Shown here in pieces: positions 8,847 through 18,599 of a DNA stretch of 64,000 nt. The first letter of the stretch is position 1, and the number at the start of each line of letters is the position of its first letter. Under the pieces are notes generated by a model that saw only the letters and a list, made by a program, of their open reading frames with translations, made no database searches and had not been told where the DNA came from. The translations under genes were made by a program, and so were the position numbers. The stretch comes from JAIQFL01 sp035295745 (GTDB taxonomy: Bacteria > Acidobacteriota > Terriglobia > Bryobacterales > Bryobacteraceae): contig DATGIL010000013.1 of assembly GCA_035295745.1 (NCBI GenBank), positions 118,411 to 182,410 of the forward strand. Direction: 5' to 3'.

Positions 8847-10751
8847 TCAGGGGGTGTGAGCCGAGCGCGTTTGCAACTTGTGGGCATCGAAGTACGGCCG
8901 GAGTTTCGCCATTGCAGCGTCAACAGTCACCCCGTACTTACTGCGCAGCGCTTCGGGCTTGCCGTGTTCGATGAACTGGTCTGGCCAACCAATACGCACC
9001 ACGGGAGTTTGCAACCCGAGGTTGGACATTTCCTCGAGCACGGCGCTGCCAAATCCGCCCTTCAACACGTGATCTTCCATGGTGAGAATCACGTCCACGC
9101 TACGTGCGTAGAATTCCAGCATTTCGACGTCGATCGGCTTGGTGAAGCGGGCATTGATTACCGCCGCCGAAATGCCTTCGCTTTCGAGTTTGAGCGCGAC
9201 TTCCCGCGCCATGGGAATCAAGGAGCCAAGAGCGAAGATCGCGACTGTGTCGTTCTCGCCGTGCTGCAGCAATTCCGCTTTGCCAATTGGGATCAGGCTT
9301 GGGACATCCTTCACGGGCGTTCCGGGTCCGATGCCGCGCGGGTAGCGAATGGCGATGGGGCCCTCGTCGTACTTCATGGCCGTGAACATCATGTCGGCCA
9401 ACTCATCCTCATCTTTCGGCACCATATGCACCATGTTGGGAATCAGGCGCATGTAACTGATGTCGAACACACCGTGATGCGTAGGACCGTCGTCTGCCGA
9501 GAGGCCGCCGCGATCCATGCAGAACACCACCGGCAGATTCTGCAGGCAGACATCGTGAACAATCGGATCGAACGCGCGCTGTAAGAACGTGGAGTAGATG
9601 GTGCAGAATGGCCGGAGTCCTTTCACCGCCAGGCCGGCGGCGAACAGAACGGCATGTTCTTCAGCGATTCCCACGTCGAAGTACTTATCGGGATGGTGCG
9701 GGCGAAAGCGATCCAGCCCGGTGCCATTGGGCATAGCCGCGGTAATCGCGACGACTTTTGGGTTATAGTTCGCGAGCTTAACTAAAGTGTCCGCGAACAC
9801 CTCGGAGTAGGTCCTCCGGCTCAAAGGTTGCGTTTCACCTGTCTCCGGATCATAGGGTCCTAAACCATGAAATTTCTTCTGCTTTTGGAGGGCGGGCTCG
9901 AAACCTTTGCCTTTCTGTGTTAGAACGTGCAGAAGTACTGGTCGGTCCTGCTTCCGGAGAAATTCGAATGTCTTGATCAGTGTCGCGATATCGTGGCCGT
10001 CGATGGGCCCATAGTACTTGAGTCCAAGCTCCTCGAAGATAACCGAAGGCCAGAGCATGCCCTTAGCGACCTCCTCGGCCTTACGGGCCATGCGTAACGC
10101 AATCTTACCGCCGACTTTTTCAACAAACTTTCCCGCCCTCTCGTGGAGATAGTCGTATTGAGGACTCGTCACGATCTTGTTCAAATAGCTGGCGATCGCC
10201 CCCACGTTCTTGTCGATCGACCACTCGTTGTCGTTCAGTACTACCAACAAACGTTTGGTGTGGTGAGCAATGTTGTTCAAAGCCTCATACGTGATTCCGC
10301 AGGTGAAGGCGGCGTCACCCGCGACGGCAACGACGTGTTCTTTGCCTCCGATCTTATCCCGCGCCACCGCCATCCCCAGCGCGGCCGAGAGCGCGGTCCC
10401 GGCGTGTCCCGCACCATAGCAGTCATGCGGGCTTTCAGTGCGGAGCATGAAGCCGTTCAAGCCGTCTGGTGTGCGGATCGTATGGAAGCGTTCGCGCCGC
10501 CCGGTGAGGAGTTTATGAACATAAGCTTGATGGCTAACATCGAATAGGAAGTGGTCGGTCGGCGTGGAGAACACATAATGCAAGGCGATGGTCAGCTCGA
10601 CGACTCCCAAATTAGGGCCGAGGTGTCCTCCTGTGGCGGAGAGCACGGTGATCAGTTCCTCGCGGATCTCCGACGCCAGTCCATCCAGATCAGGAACGGC
10701 GATACGCTTCATGTCCGCCGGTGAATCAATTCCATCGAGTAGTCGTGCCAT
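8847..10751 (-). CDS. dxs: 1-deoxy-D-xylulose-5-phosphate synthase
   Basis: 634 residues, full length. The thiamine-diphosphate enzyme joins pyruvate and glyceraldehyde-3-phosphate in the first step of the MEP isoprenoid pathway. Visible signatures: GHLGPNLGVVELTIALHYVF, FDVSHQAYVHKLLTGR, VAGDAAFTCGITYEALNN (ThDP/Mg region), the AEEHAVLFAAG glutamate that activates ThDP, and MDRGGLSADDGPTHHGVFD. The C-terminal transketolase domain follows. It is on the same strand as the arg operon, 112 bp upstream of argF, and probably a separate transcription unit because the ARG boxes lie in that gap. Confidence 0.96.
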   Translation of the reverse strand: MARLLDGIDSPADMKRIAVPDLDGLASEIREELITVLSATGGHLGPNLGVVELTIALHYVFSTPTDHFLFDVSHQAYVHKLLTGRRERFHTIRTPDGLNGFMLRTESPHDCYGAGHAGTALSAALGMAVARDKIGGKEHVVAVAGDAAFTCGITYEALNNIAHHTKRLLVVLNDNEWSIDKNVGAIASYLNKIVTSPQYDYLHERAGKFVEKVGGKIALRMARKAEEVAKGMLWPSVIFEELGLKYYGPIDGHDIATLIKTFEFLRKQDRPVLLHVLTQKGKGFEPALQKQKKFHGLGPYDPETGETQPLSRRTYSEVFADTLVKLANYNPKVVAITAAMPNGTGLDRFRPHHPDKYFDVGIAEEHAVLFAAGLAVKGLRPFCTIYSTFLQRAFDPIVHDVCLQNLPVVFCMDRGGLSADDGPTHHGVFDISYMRLIPNMVHMVPKDEDELADMMFTAMKYDEGPIAIRYPRGIGPGTPVKDVPSLIPIGKAELLQHGENDTVAIFALGSLIPMAREVALKLESEGISAAVINARFTKPIDVEMLEFYARSVDVILTMEDHVLKGGFGSAVLEEMSNLGLQTPVVRIGWPDQFIEHGKPEALRSKYGVTVDAAMAKLRPYFDAHKLQTRSAHTP

Positions 10752-11275
10752 ATCGTCGCCTCAGCGAGCCAGCCCGGAATTCAGAACAAAAGACCAGCTT
10801 TCGCGGTACACATATCTGTTATGATACCCTACCTTCGGAAGCGACCGTCCTGGCGGTACTGAGATCCGTATCCGTAATTTTACTGAGAGCGCAGGAGATG
10901 CATGGGCCGGTCGCAGACGCCCCAGCCAGTCGGGGTTTGTCGACGACGTATTACGCCATTCTTGATCCAGATTAAGATTCGTGCCTGGGGCCCTGTGTAG
11001 TTACGGTAACGCAATGGCACGGGAGTCCTATGCCGGTATCTACCGGGCATAGTATTCCCGGATATGGGCTGACTTACTGCCGGAGTTGAAATTTAAGAAT
11101 TGGGACTTCAGCAGGGCCAAGCGCGGGGCGATCTTCGCAGGTGGGTTGCTCTGGATGGACGGCTGGCGTATGAGTACTGGCTTGACCCACCTTACGCTAC
11201 CTTTAACACTCGGAAGATCGGAATCATACAAAATTTGTAAATAATTTTGGCTCACTTCATGCTAGACTGACAAAG
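10752..11275. other. Long intergenic region with a palindrome at 11028-11052
   Basis: 524 bp between the divergent dxs and the 11276 gene; it must carry both promoters. The only clear structure is CTATGCC-GGTA...TACC-G-GGCATAG at 11028-11052, an interrupted palindrome able to form an 11-bp stem with one bulged G. A 71-codon minus-strand frame at 11040-11255 has no recognisable domain and no ribosome site. The last 60 bp before 11276 are AT-rich and the likely promoter of the small basic protein. Confidence 0.5.
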
Positions 11276-11680
11276 ATGAAAACTGACTACAGTTTGCTCG
11301 AGGCTGCACTTGTCGGGTATCAACACCAGCGCGAGTTGCTAACCATTAAGATCGCAGAGCTGCAGCGGCAGCTTGGAAACGCCTCTTCGAGCGCAGAAGA
11401 AGCGCCGAAGAAACGGTCCATGAACGAAGCGGCGAAGAAAAGAATCTCTCTCGCCCAGAGGAAGCGGTGGGCCGAATACCATAAGAGCCAGGGAGCTCCT
11501 GCGAAACAGAGACAGATGAGCGCCGAAGGCCGGGAGCGCATCGCGGAAGCGACGCGTAAACGCTGGGCGGAATTCCGCGCAGCGAAAGCGGCAGCGGCGG
11601 CGACCAGCAAGTCTGCCAAGAAAGCCCGGAAGGCAGGTGCCGGCGAAGGTGAAGAGGCGGAACAGACGGTAGCTTCTTAG
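11276..11680 (+). CDS. Small basic protein with two RKRWAEY/F repeats (hypothetical)
   Basis: 134 residues. An N-terminal helical segment (SLLEAALVGYQHQRELLTIK) precedes two related repeats, AAKKRISLAQRKRWAEYHK and GRERIAEATRKRWAEFRAAK, then an Ala/Lys-rich tail. The repeat resembles the NUMOD-like DNA-binding motif in which a short helix with RKRWAE contacts DNA, and the overall charge suggests nucleic-acid binding; both points are inference. AT-rich upstream DNA and a clear ATG support it as a real gene. It stands alone, with no operon partner. Confidence 0.6.
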   Translation: MKTDYSLLEAALVGYQHQRELLTIKIAELQRQLGNASSSAEEAPKKRSMNEAAKKRISLAQRKRWAEYHKSQGAPAKQRQMSAEGRERIAEATRKRWAEFRAAKAAAAATSKSAKKARKAGAGEGEEAEQTVAS

Positions 11681-11930
11681 CAATTCTTAACATTCAGTGT
11701 GGCCACAACCCGTGACCCGCTAAGTGTAAGAGAGCATAATGTATGTTGGTTATCGATGACCGGCGCGGACGCCTGTCTTCTGCGCTTCACGCCTGAATCT
11801 TTGATTTGAACAGTGATTCACGGCAGGAAGACAGCACCCGCGCCAGGGCACGAAAACCACACCAGGAAATGGTGTGGATTGGTTGGTTCCCGGGGCCCAT
11901 GTCTGTGTAAACCTTGTACTTAGCCTGTGG
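11681..11930. other. Spacer between convergent genes
   Basis: 250 bp between the small basic protein and the DUF5658-like gene. I see no supported gene, strong hairpin or repeat here. Confidence 0.4.
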
Positions 11931-12212
11931 CTACTGCAGTTTGCCCACCAACGCCGCAGCCAGATTCCACACCACGAGAACCCCAAACAACAGATTGACC
12001 TTCCGCAACAAACTGGTGCGTCCGGACCGCCATGCCAGTGTGGCGAGAAGGATGGCGAAGGACTTGGCCAGTGCCAAAACAAGGGCTGGCTGCACCGGAC
12101 CTGCGAGGGCGGCACGAATCAGGGGATTCCCCTCGGGCACTCCGTGATGCAGGAACAGCAGCGTGGTGAGTGTGTCCGTAATCTGAAGACCAATGAATGC
12201 GAATAGGATCAT
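11931..12212 (-). CDS. DUF5658-like small membrane protein
   Basis: 93 residues with three hydrophobic segments: ILFAFIGLQITDTLTTLLFL, ALVLALAKSFAILLATLAW and VNLLFGVLVVWNLAAALVG. The D-x-x-T-T in helix 1 followed by HHGVPEGNPLIR is the DUF5658 pattern; its function is unknown. The frame extends upstream to 12296, but that part is Tyr/Trp-rich and soluble, and ATG 12212 sits directly before helix 1 with GAGAG upstream, so it is preferred. Confidence 0.65.
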   Translation of the reverse strand: MILFAFIGLQITDTLTTLLFLHHGVPEGNPLIRAALAGPVQPALVLALAKSFAILLATLAWRSGRTSLLRKVNLLFGVLVVWNLAAALVGKLQ

Positions 12213-12289
12213 TTTGAAGCTCTCGCAGACGAACTTATCGTCTCGACAAGATTCCGGCCAATAGTACCGGTTCTGGTACTTCGGCCAAT

Positions 12290-15200
12290 ATGCCAATACC
12301 GCACTTGCGTGTCCCCCAACCGCCGATTAGAATTGGCACGGTGCCGATCTTCCGTTACCTGCTGATATGTCTGTTAGATGCAGTCTTACTCCTATCCTGC
12401 GCCGGCCCGAGGTACACTCCCCTTGCCCCGGCGCCTCCGCGCCTGGCCGCGAAGGAAAGCCCTAACAGGCGCGTCGAGGCTGGAAGCGCAGATACCCACG
12501 ACGACAATCCATTCGAAGCTGCCCAGTATTTCATTGAGCAACGGGTTCCGAGCGGCGGGTTGTTGCCAGTGGAGCGATACCTCGCTGCGCAACGCCATTC
12601 GCAAGGGATGCGGGCGTATTCTTTGCACGCGCAACGTTACCTCGACGAAGTGAGTCGGGAAACCGCGGCGGCCTTCGGTACCTGGGAATCGCTTGGACCG
12701 GGCAATGTTGGCGGTCGTACGCGGGGTTTGGTGATACACCCGCAAAACCCGCAGATCTTATGGGTAGGCGGCGCAACCGGGGGCGTCTGGAAGTCCACCG
12801 ATGGGGGAACGACTTGGACCCCACAAAGCGATTTTGCTCCGGTACTTACCGTCAACTCCCTGGCGATCGACTCGAACGACTCGAATACCCTCTATGCCGG
12901 AACTGGCGAACAGACCCAAAACTGGCGCGGCGCTGGAATCTTCCGGACCAGGGACGGCGGGCAAACCTGGAGTCAGTTACCTTCCACCGCTACTCCTGAT
13001 TTCTATTTCGTGAATAAGATATCCCTGAGCCCCGCGTCCTCATCGCATCTCTATGCCGCCACCAATACGGGCTTATGGGCCAGCCACGATGGTGGTACCA
13101 CGTGGAGCTTATCGATATCTTCCCCCGATGGAGGACCAGCTCCCACTTTGACTGGCGGCACCACCAACGGGTGCTTCGATGTCGTGGTGCAGCCGGGTCA
13201 GAGCGCTGACATCGTTTTTGCGGTCTGCCACCCGCCTGGCAGCCTGCAATACGCCATTTACCGGAACGCTGACGCGGCGGGCGGCGGCGCCTGGCAGCAA
13301 GTTCAATCAGACCCGTCCATGTGGTACACCGTTCTTGCCTTCGCGCCCTCCCAACCCACAACAATTTATGCGGTCTCGGTAACTTATGACACTGGAACAT
13401 ACGCCAAGGCTCTACTAGGAGTGTATCGATCAACGAGCGGCGGGGTTGCCGGGACTTGGGAGACTCGCACCTCGAACCGGGACTCAAACCGCCTGAACAC
13501 TGCAATTCTTAGTGTGGATAGCTTTTACTCATTCGGCAGCGCCTTCTGTTCGGGCTCGCCGAATTTGAACGGACAAGCTGGTTACAACCTGGGACTTGTG
13601 ATCGATCCCACAAACCCGGACAGCTTGTGGGTAGGAGGAATCGGCATATTCCGTTCCGATGACGGCGGAGCGACGTGGGGATACGCATCCAATGGCGTAC
13701 ACCCTGACCAGCACCTTTTTGCCTTTGACCCAGGGTACAACGCTACCTCCAACCAAATCCTCTACAACGTCAACGACGGCGGCGTTTACAAGACTACACA
13801 AGCAAGGGGGAAGACTGGGACCTGCTCCTCCACCAGTTCCTCCGTCAATTGGACGAGTCTCAATAACGGCTACGGAACCACCCAGCTCTATCACGGCGTT
13901 CCCTATCCTGGCGGGGGTGCGTATGCAGGCGGCACGCAAGACAATGGAACCGTTCGCGGCAATGACGCGCTCGGCAGCAACCGGTGGGACTCCTTATTCG
14001 GCGGCGACGGGGGCGTCACTCGCGTCGATCCGATCAACGCGAACACGCTGTACGTGGAAACGCCTCACGGCGCCATTGTCAAGTCGCCCGACAGCGGGAA
14101 TACCTTCCAAAGCGGGGTAAGCGGTATCACGGAGAGCTCCGGCAACTTTCCGTTTGTCGCCTGGTACCTCTTCGATCCCAACGACTCTCTGCGCCTGTAT
14201 GTGGGAGGCGCGCAGCTTTGGCGCACGGAAGATGGAGCCAACCAATGGATCGCCGCCAGCGCGCCAGTCGATCCCGTGAACGGTGTGCTCGACAATATCC
14301 GTTCGATCGCGATCTCGCCGGCTGATTCCAACCTGGTTCTCTTTGGCGTGAATCATGGCCGGATCTTTCGCAACACCAACGCTCTCTCCGCTACCGCGAG
14401 CACGATCTGGCAGTCCGTACAGCCGCGCGCGGGAAATGTTTCCCATCTAGAGTTCGATACCCGCCAGCCCGAGACCGTATATGCCACCTACACCACCTTC
14501 AACTCGGCTCCCGGCGACCAGCACGTTTACCGGTCGACCGATGGCGGCGCTTCGTGGAAAGGTATTGACGGCTCCGGAACCACTGGGCTGCCGGACATTC
14601 CAGTGGAGACGCTGCTGGTCGATCCTGATGATTCAAACCGTCTCTACGTTGGCACCGATCTGGGTGTATATGCCAGCCTGGATGGCGGCGCGACCTGGGT
14701 CCGAGACAGCAACCCCTTCGCCAATGTGATCGTGATGAACCTCGCCATCGACCGTACTGGCGGCGCCAAATATCTGTATGCATTTACGTACGGCCGCGGG
14801 GTGTGGCGGGTGCCTTTGGGCGGCATCGAGACACCATGCATTTACTCGCTTTCTCCGGCCACGCTGGCGGCGGATGCGACGGGTGGGACCTTCAGTGTGG
14901 ACTTGGCTACAGGCCCGGGCTGTACCTGGTCGATACTCCCGCTTGTGACGGCATCGAATGCCTTCGCGACTGCGCAAGCACCAGCTTATGGCGTCGGAAG
15001 CGGCAAAGTATTCGTGACTATGCCCGCCAACCACGGCACGTCTTCCCGCAGCAATACGCTTCTGGTAGCGGATCAGCAGCTCACCGTCACACAATCCGGC
15101 GCCATAGCCTCACCCATCGGCGACGAGTTGTCGCGCTCCTACAGCATCGCCTCGATCCCCTTCGAGGGCTTCGGCGGCAACAACAGCCTCACCTCTAACC

Positions 15201-16525
15201 CGAGCGACCCCAGACATTCCTGCACGGGCTCCGCCGACTTTCGGAGCGGCTGGTTTACCTTCACCGCTGCCATGGATGGCGACGTCCAAGTGACGGTCCA
15301 GGCTGCACGAAGCGACAATCCGGCGGCCAATTCGGGCATCGTTGTCACGGCTTACTCGTTCTCGAACGCCGCTTTGGGGCCGGAGTTGGCGTGTGGCACA
15401 GTCGCGAAAGATCCCTCGGGACCACTGCGCAACGCCACCATTCGATTCACGGCGATGCAGGGGTCCACTTACGCGATCGAGACGGCATCCCTGTCCAACG
15501 GAGCGGCCTCAGACGTCGCGACGATCTACGTCGGCGTCGGCCAGGCGTCACCCGTGCCGCTCTTCGATGTCGGCCCTTCGGAACTCGTCCTCAAGCCGGG
15601 GGAGTCGGGGCGCTTCCAGGCGATCGTAGCCAATCTGCCGAACGCCGCCGTACGCTGGACCGTTTCGCCGCAGATCGGCGTGATCGCACCCGACGGGACT
15701 TACTCGACGCCTTCATCCGTTCCGGCCGGCAAGGTGACGATCACGGCGCAGAGTCTCGCCAACCCCAGCCTTCAGTCCACGGCGGCGGTCGCCATTCAGG
15801 AGCCACCGCCAGTTTCGCTGGGCACGATCGCGGCAGCCAATGCGGCCAGTTTCCAACAAGGTCCGGTGGCGCCGGGCGAGATCGTGACGATCTTCGGTAC
15901 AAATATCGGGCCGACAAATCTGGCAACGGCCCAACTCAATGCACAAGGAAAACTTGCGACGAGTCTTGCGGGGACGCAGGTGCTCTTCGACGGCATTCCG
16001 GCACCGCTTGTATACGCAACAGCCCAAGCTGTGAGTGCCATCGTGCCGTACGAAGTGGCAGGCCAGCAGACCACGCAAATGGTGGTGATTCGGGGAGGCC
16101 AGAGCACAGCAGCCCTCGTGTTGCCGGTTGGGGAGTCGGCGCCGGCATTCTTTACCGCCGATTCTTCGGGCGCGGGCCAGGTGGCCGCGCTGAATCAGGA
16201 CGGCACGTTGAACGGGCCCCAGAACGGCGCGCCAGCGGGATCGATCGTTTCGCTCTACGCCACTGGGGAAGGGCAGACTACTCCCGGGGGCGTGGATGGG
16301 AGGATTGCGAATCAGGTGCTGCCACAGCCCGCGGCGCCTGTCAGCGTAACGATCGGTGGGATTCCAGCAACGATTGTCTACGCAGGCGGGGCTCCGCAGG
16401 CAGTCTCGGGTTTGTTGCAGCTCAACGTGCGGGTCCCGGCAGCGCTCCCATCTGGAGCGAACCCGGTGGTACTGACGGTCGGAGGGAATTCGAGCCGCTT
16501 GGACGCGACGATTTCGGTACGGTAG
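12290..16525 (+). CDS. Very large lipoprotein-like beta-propeller (BNR/VPS10-like) with BACON-like and TIGR03437-type domains
   Basis: 1411 residues. The N-terminus has a hydrophobic run ending AVLLLSC-AGP, a lipobox at Cys37; GTG at 12341 (residue 18) is an equally good start. At least seven Asp-box motifs follow from about residue 169 (STDGGTTW, TRDGGQTW, SHDGGTTW, SDDGGATW, SPDSGNTF, STDGGASW, SLDGGATW), as in sialidase/VPS10-type propellers. From about residue 845 a BACON-like segment (CIYSLSPATLAADATGGTFS, CTWSI), then an Ig-like domain (ELVLKPGESGRFQAI). The last ~240 residues match the TIGR03437-type domain (AANAASFQQGPVAPGEIVTI, FDGIPAPLVYATAQAVSAIV), typical of Solibacter-like bacteria. 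No glycosidase catalytic residues can be assigned; a surface-anchored binding role is inference. Confidence 0.8.
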   Translation: MPIPHLRVPQPPIRIGTVPIFRYLLICLLDAVLLLSCAGPRYTPLAPAPPRLAAKESPNRRVEAGSADTHDDNPFEAAQYFIEQRVPSGGLLPVERYLAAQRHSQGMRAYSLHAQRYLDEVSRETAAAFGTWESLGPGNVGGRTRGLVIHPQNPQILWVGGATGGVWKSTDGGTTWTPQSDFAPVLTVNSLAIDSNDSNTLYAGTGEQTQNWRGAGIFRTRDGGQTWSQLPSTATPDFYFVNKISLSPASSSHLYAATNTGLWASHDGGTTWSLSISSPDGGPAPTLTGGTTNGCFDVVVQPGQSADIVFAVCHPPGSLQYAIYRNADAAGGGAWQQVQSDPSMWYTVLAFAPSQPTTIYAVSVTYDTGTYAKALLGVYRSTSGGVAGTWETRTSNRDSNRLNTAILSVDSFYSFGSAFCSGSPNLNGQAGYNLGLVIDPTNPDSLWVGGIGIFRSDDGGATWGYASNGVHPDQHLFAFDPGYNATSNQILYNVNDGGVYKTTQARGKTGTCSSTSSSVNWTSLNNGYGTTQLYHGVPYPGGGAYAGGTQDNGTVRGNDALGSNRWDSLFGGDGGVTRVDPINANTLYVETPHGAIVKSPDSGNTFQSGVSGITESSGNFPFVAWYLFDPNDSLRLYVGGAQLWRTEDGANQWIAASAPVDPVNGVLDNIRSIAISPADSNLVLFGVNHGRIFRNTNALSATASTIWQSVQPRAGNVSHLEFDTRQPETVYATYTTFNSAPGDQHVYRSTDGGASWKGIDGSGTTGLPDIPVETLLVDPDDSNRLYVGTDLGVYASLDGGATWVRDSNPFANVIVMNLAIDRTGGAKYLYAFTYGRGVWRVPLGGIETPCIYSLSPATLAADATGGTFSVDLATGPGCTWSILPLVTASNAFATAQAPAYGVGSGKVFVTMPANHGTSSRSNTLLVADQQLTVTQSGAIASPIGDELSRSYSIASIPFEGFGGNNSLTSNPSDPRHSCTGSADFRSGWFTFTAAMDGDVQVTVQAARSDNPAANSGIVVTAYSFSNAALGPELACGTVAKDPSGPLRNATIRFTAMQGSTYAIETASLSNGAASDVATIYVGVGQASPVPLFDVGPSELVLKPGESGRFQAIVANLPNAAVRWTVSPQIGVIAPDGTYSTPSSVPAGKVTITAQSLANPSLQSTAAVAIQEPPPVSLGTIAAANAASFQQGPVAPGEIVTIFGTNIGPTNLATAQLNAQGKLATSLAGTQVLFDGIPAPLVYATAQAVSAIVPYEVAGQQTTQMVVIRGGQSTAALVLPVGESAPAFFTADSSGAGQVAALNQDGTLNGPQNGAPAGSIVSLYATGEGQTTPGGVDGRIANQVLPQPAAPVSVTIGGIPATIVYAGGAPQAVSGLLQLNVRVPAALPSGANPVVLTVGGNSSRLDATISVR

Positions 16526-16574
16526 CCCGGTACATGAACGCGGGGCGGCCCGAGATTTACGCCACACTATAGGA

Positions 16575-17003
16575 ATGCCTGACTTATCCGAACCGCTGCA
16601 ATCCTGGCTCTCCGAGCTTCTCCGCGAGACCGGAGGCGTTGCCGGCACGGTGCATCTCCACGAGTCCGGTGGCTTGCGACTGGCCGCCGCCATCAACATC
16701 CCAGCTCCGGTGCAGCAAGCCGTGGAGTGGGTGCCGTCCGGCAAAGGAATGGCGGGCCTCGCCCTCGAGCGTGGCGAAGCGGTGCAGACCTGCAATCTTC
16801 AGGAAGATCGATCGGGAGCCGTCCAGCCCCGCGCCAAGGCTGTCAATGCACAAGCCGGAATCGCCATCCCCGTGCGCGATGTCTCGGGTGCGATCGCCGG
16901 AGTGGTCGGCGTGGCGTTCTTGGGCGAGCGCGAGTTTCAAGGCGAGGAACTGGCGCGTCTCGAGAACGCCGCATCCACTCTCACGTGTGTGATCGGGTCG
17001 TAG
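16575..17003 (+). CDS. GAF-domain protein
   Basis: 142 residues, one GAF-like domain and little else. SGKGMAGLALERGEAVQTCNL and AGIAIPVRDVSGAIAGVVGVAF are the typical strand-loop signatures; the C-terminal helix is GEELARLENAASTLT. GAF domains bind small ligands or sense redox or NO; nothing shows which here, and there is no output domain. It lies 49 bp after the large propeller gene and 26 bp before the amidohydrolase, so co-transcription is possible. Confidence 0.75.
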   Translation: MPDLSEPLQSWLSELLRETGGVAGTVHLHESGGLRLAAAINIPAPVQQAVEWVPSGKGMAGLALERGEAVQTCNLQEDRSGAVQPRAKAVNAQAGIAIPVRDVSGAIAGVVGVAFLGEREFQGEELARLENAASTLTCVIGS

Positions 17004-17029
17004 AGTATGGTAGATCAGGGGAGGTCTTC

Positions 17030-18298
17030 ATGAAGAGTTCACGACGCCTTTGGAGCACGCTGGGAGTCTTGCTAGGAATCGCATGGCTGCTCTCCGCGAT
17101 GGTGTCCGGATACCAGGACGCGTCCAACGGGGTGAAGGCCTTCGTAGGAGCGCGCATCATCGATGGCTCGGGCGCCGCGCCCGTCACCGGCGCCACTTTG
17201 CTGGTCCGCAACGGACGGATTGAAGCGGTCGGACCATCCGTGAAAATCCCCGCGGGCGCCGAGCGTATCGACGCGTCGGGCAAGACTATTATTCCCGGCC
17301 TCATCAATGGCCACGGCCATGTGAACGACCTCAGCCAGCTCGGAAAGTACGCTCGATATGGAGTCACGACCGTGTTCAGCCTGGGCGGCAATCGTGAGAT
17401 CGAGCTTCGCGACCAGACTCGCGCTCAACAGCAGACAGCCGCACTCTCCCGCGCGCGACTGTACATTGCCGGACCGATTCCCGTGCCCAAAACTCCCGAC
17501 GAAGCGCGCCAGGCTGTGGACGCACTGGCCGCTGCGAAGACCGATATCGTGAAGTTCCGACTCGACGATAATCTGGGCCGCGGCGCTAAAATTCCCCTCG
17601 ATGCTTACACCGCGATCATCGAGGAGGCGCATAAGCAGGCCATGCGCGTCGCCGTGCACGCCGTCTATCTGGCGGATGTCAAGAGCGTCCTGCGACTCGG
17701 CGCCGACTACATTGCACACAGTGTTCGGGACTTCGAGATCGACGACGAAACCATCGCGCTGCTTCGCAAGAATAATGCCTTCTATTGCCCGACTTTGATG
17801 CGCGAGGTATCGACATTTATTTACGCCGAGAAGCCCGCGTTTCTGATGATGCCGTTCGTCCGTAAAGAAGCCGAACCCGCGGAGCTTGCGAAAGCGGAGG
17901 ATCCGGCCTTTCAGGAGACCATGCGCAACGACTCGGCGGCGAAATGGTACAAGGAGCACTTGCCCATCGCGATGCGCAATCTCAAACGCCTGGAGGATGC
18001 GGGGGTGCCGATAGTGATGGGAACCGATACCGGGGTTGCCTACCGGTTCCAAGGCGCGTTCGAGCATTTCGAATTGGAATACATGGTGAAGGCCGGCCTC
18101 ACGCCGATGCAGGCTCTGGTAGCCGCCACGAGTCAGGCTGCGCGTGCCCTGAAGGCATCCGATCAGATTGGCACGTTGCAGCCGGGTCGTTGGGCAGACC
18201 TGCTCATCCTGAATGGCAATCCGCTGGACGACATTGCGAACACCCAAAAGATCGATTCCGTGTGGGTCGCCGGCAACCGGATTTCACTCACGAAGTGA
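17030..18298 (+). CDS. Exported amidohydrolase (imidazolonepropionase-like)
   Basis: 422 residues from ATG 17030, which follows a strong ribosome site (GGGGAGG); the frame is open further upstream but lies inside the GAF gene there. Signal/anchor: LGVLLGIAWLLSAMVSG. Amidohydrolase-superfamily landmarks in order: GKTIIPGLINGHGHVND (HxH metal motif), VAVHAVYLADV (His), DYIAHSVRDFEID (His) and VPIVMGTDTG (metal Asp). The C-terminal GTLQPGRWADLLILNGNPL is the usual closing beta-sandwich. Metal-dependent cleavage of amide or C-N bonds is expected; the substrate is unknown. Confidence 0.85.
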   Translation: MKSSRRLWSTLGVLLGIAWLLSAMVSGYQDASNGVKAFVGARIIDGSGAAPVTGATLLVRNGRIEAVGPSVKIPAGAERIDASGKTIIPGLINGHGHVNDLSQLGKYARYGVTTVFSLGGNREIELRDQTRAQQQTAALSRARLYIAGPIPVPKTPDEARQAVDALAAAKTDIVKFRLDDNLGRGAKIPLDAYTAIIEEAHKQAMRVAVHAVYLADVKSVLRLGADYIAHSVRDFEIDDETIALLRKNNAFYCPTLMREVSTFIYAEKPAFLMMPFVRKEAEPAELAKAEDPAFQETMRNDSAAKWYKEHLPIAMRNLKRLEDAGVPIVMGTDTGVAYRFQGAFEHFELEYMVKAGLTPMQALVAATSQAARALKASDQIGTLQPGRWADLLILNGNPLDDIANTQKIDSVWVAGNRISLTK

Positions 18299-18599
18299 CC
18301 CCGAGGTCAATCCCTAAACGTAAGAAACCGCACGCTTTCTGGCAATTGTAAAACATCGGTAAAGCTTACTTCTGTGCGGTTGCAATCACTCGAAACCCAT
18401 GTTAACGTTTATGCACGCATAAGTACTAGAAGTTCTGATGCCAACATCCTGGGCCCCAGCGAAACGCGCCGTTGCGGGGGGATTCCAGCTTGCCCAATTG
18501 TTGACTCGCAGTATCCCATGCAGGATTACTGTGCCGCCACGTCAGAACGGGTGAAATAAGCGCGTCCGGAAGACCAAAAACAAAACCAGAGGAGTGGAT
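18299..18599. other. Intergenic region upstream of the di-haem oxidoreductase
   Basis: About 300 bp. It holds the 14-bp palindrome TTATGCACGCATAA (18409-18422), which could be a regulator site, and a distant CCGCAC/GTGCGG pair. I compared the region in memory with common riboswitch cores (cyclic-di-GMP, glycine, cobalamin) and saw no match. The ribosome site GAGGAG of the next gene lies at its end. Confidence 0.35.

Noticed and set aside
11040..11255. 71-codon minus-strand frame in the dxs/11276 spacer
   Set aside because: No domain, no ribosome site and no partner; it overlaps a palindrome and the likely promoter.
15391..16572. 393-codon plus-strand frame overlapping the large propeller gene
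   Set aside because: It is an alternative frame of the TIGR03437-type region, with low-complexity Arg/Gly-rich translation.
18299..18599. Riboswitch upstream of the di-haem oxidoreductase
   Set aside because: I could not match any riboswitch core; only a 14-bp palindrome is visible.
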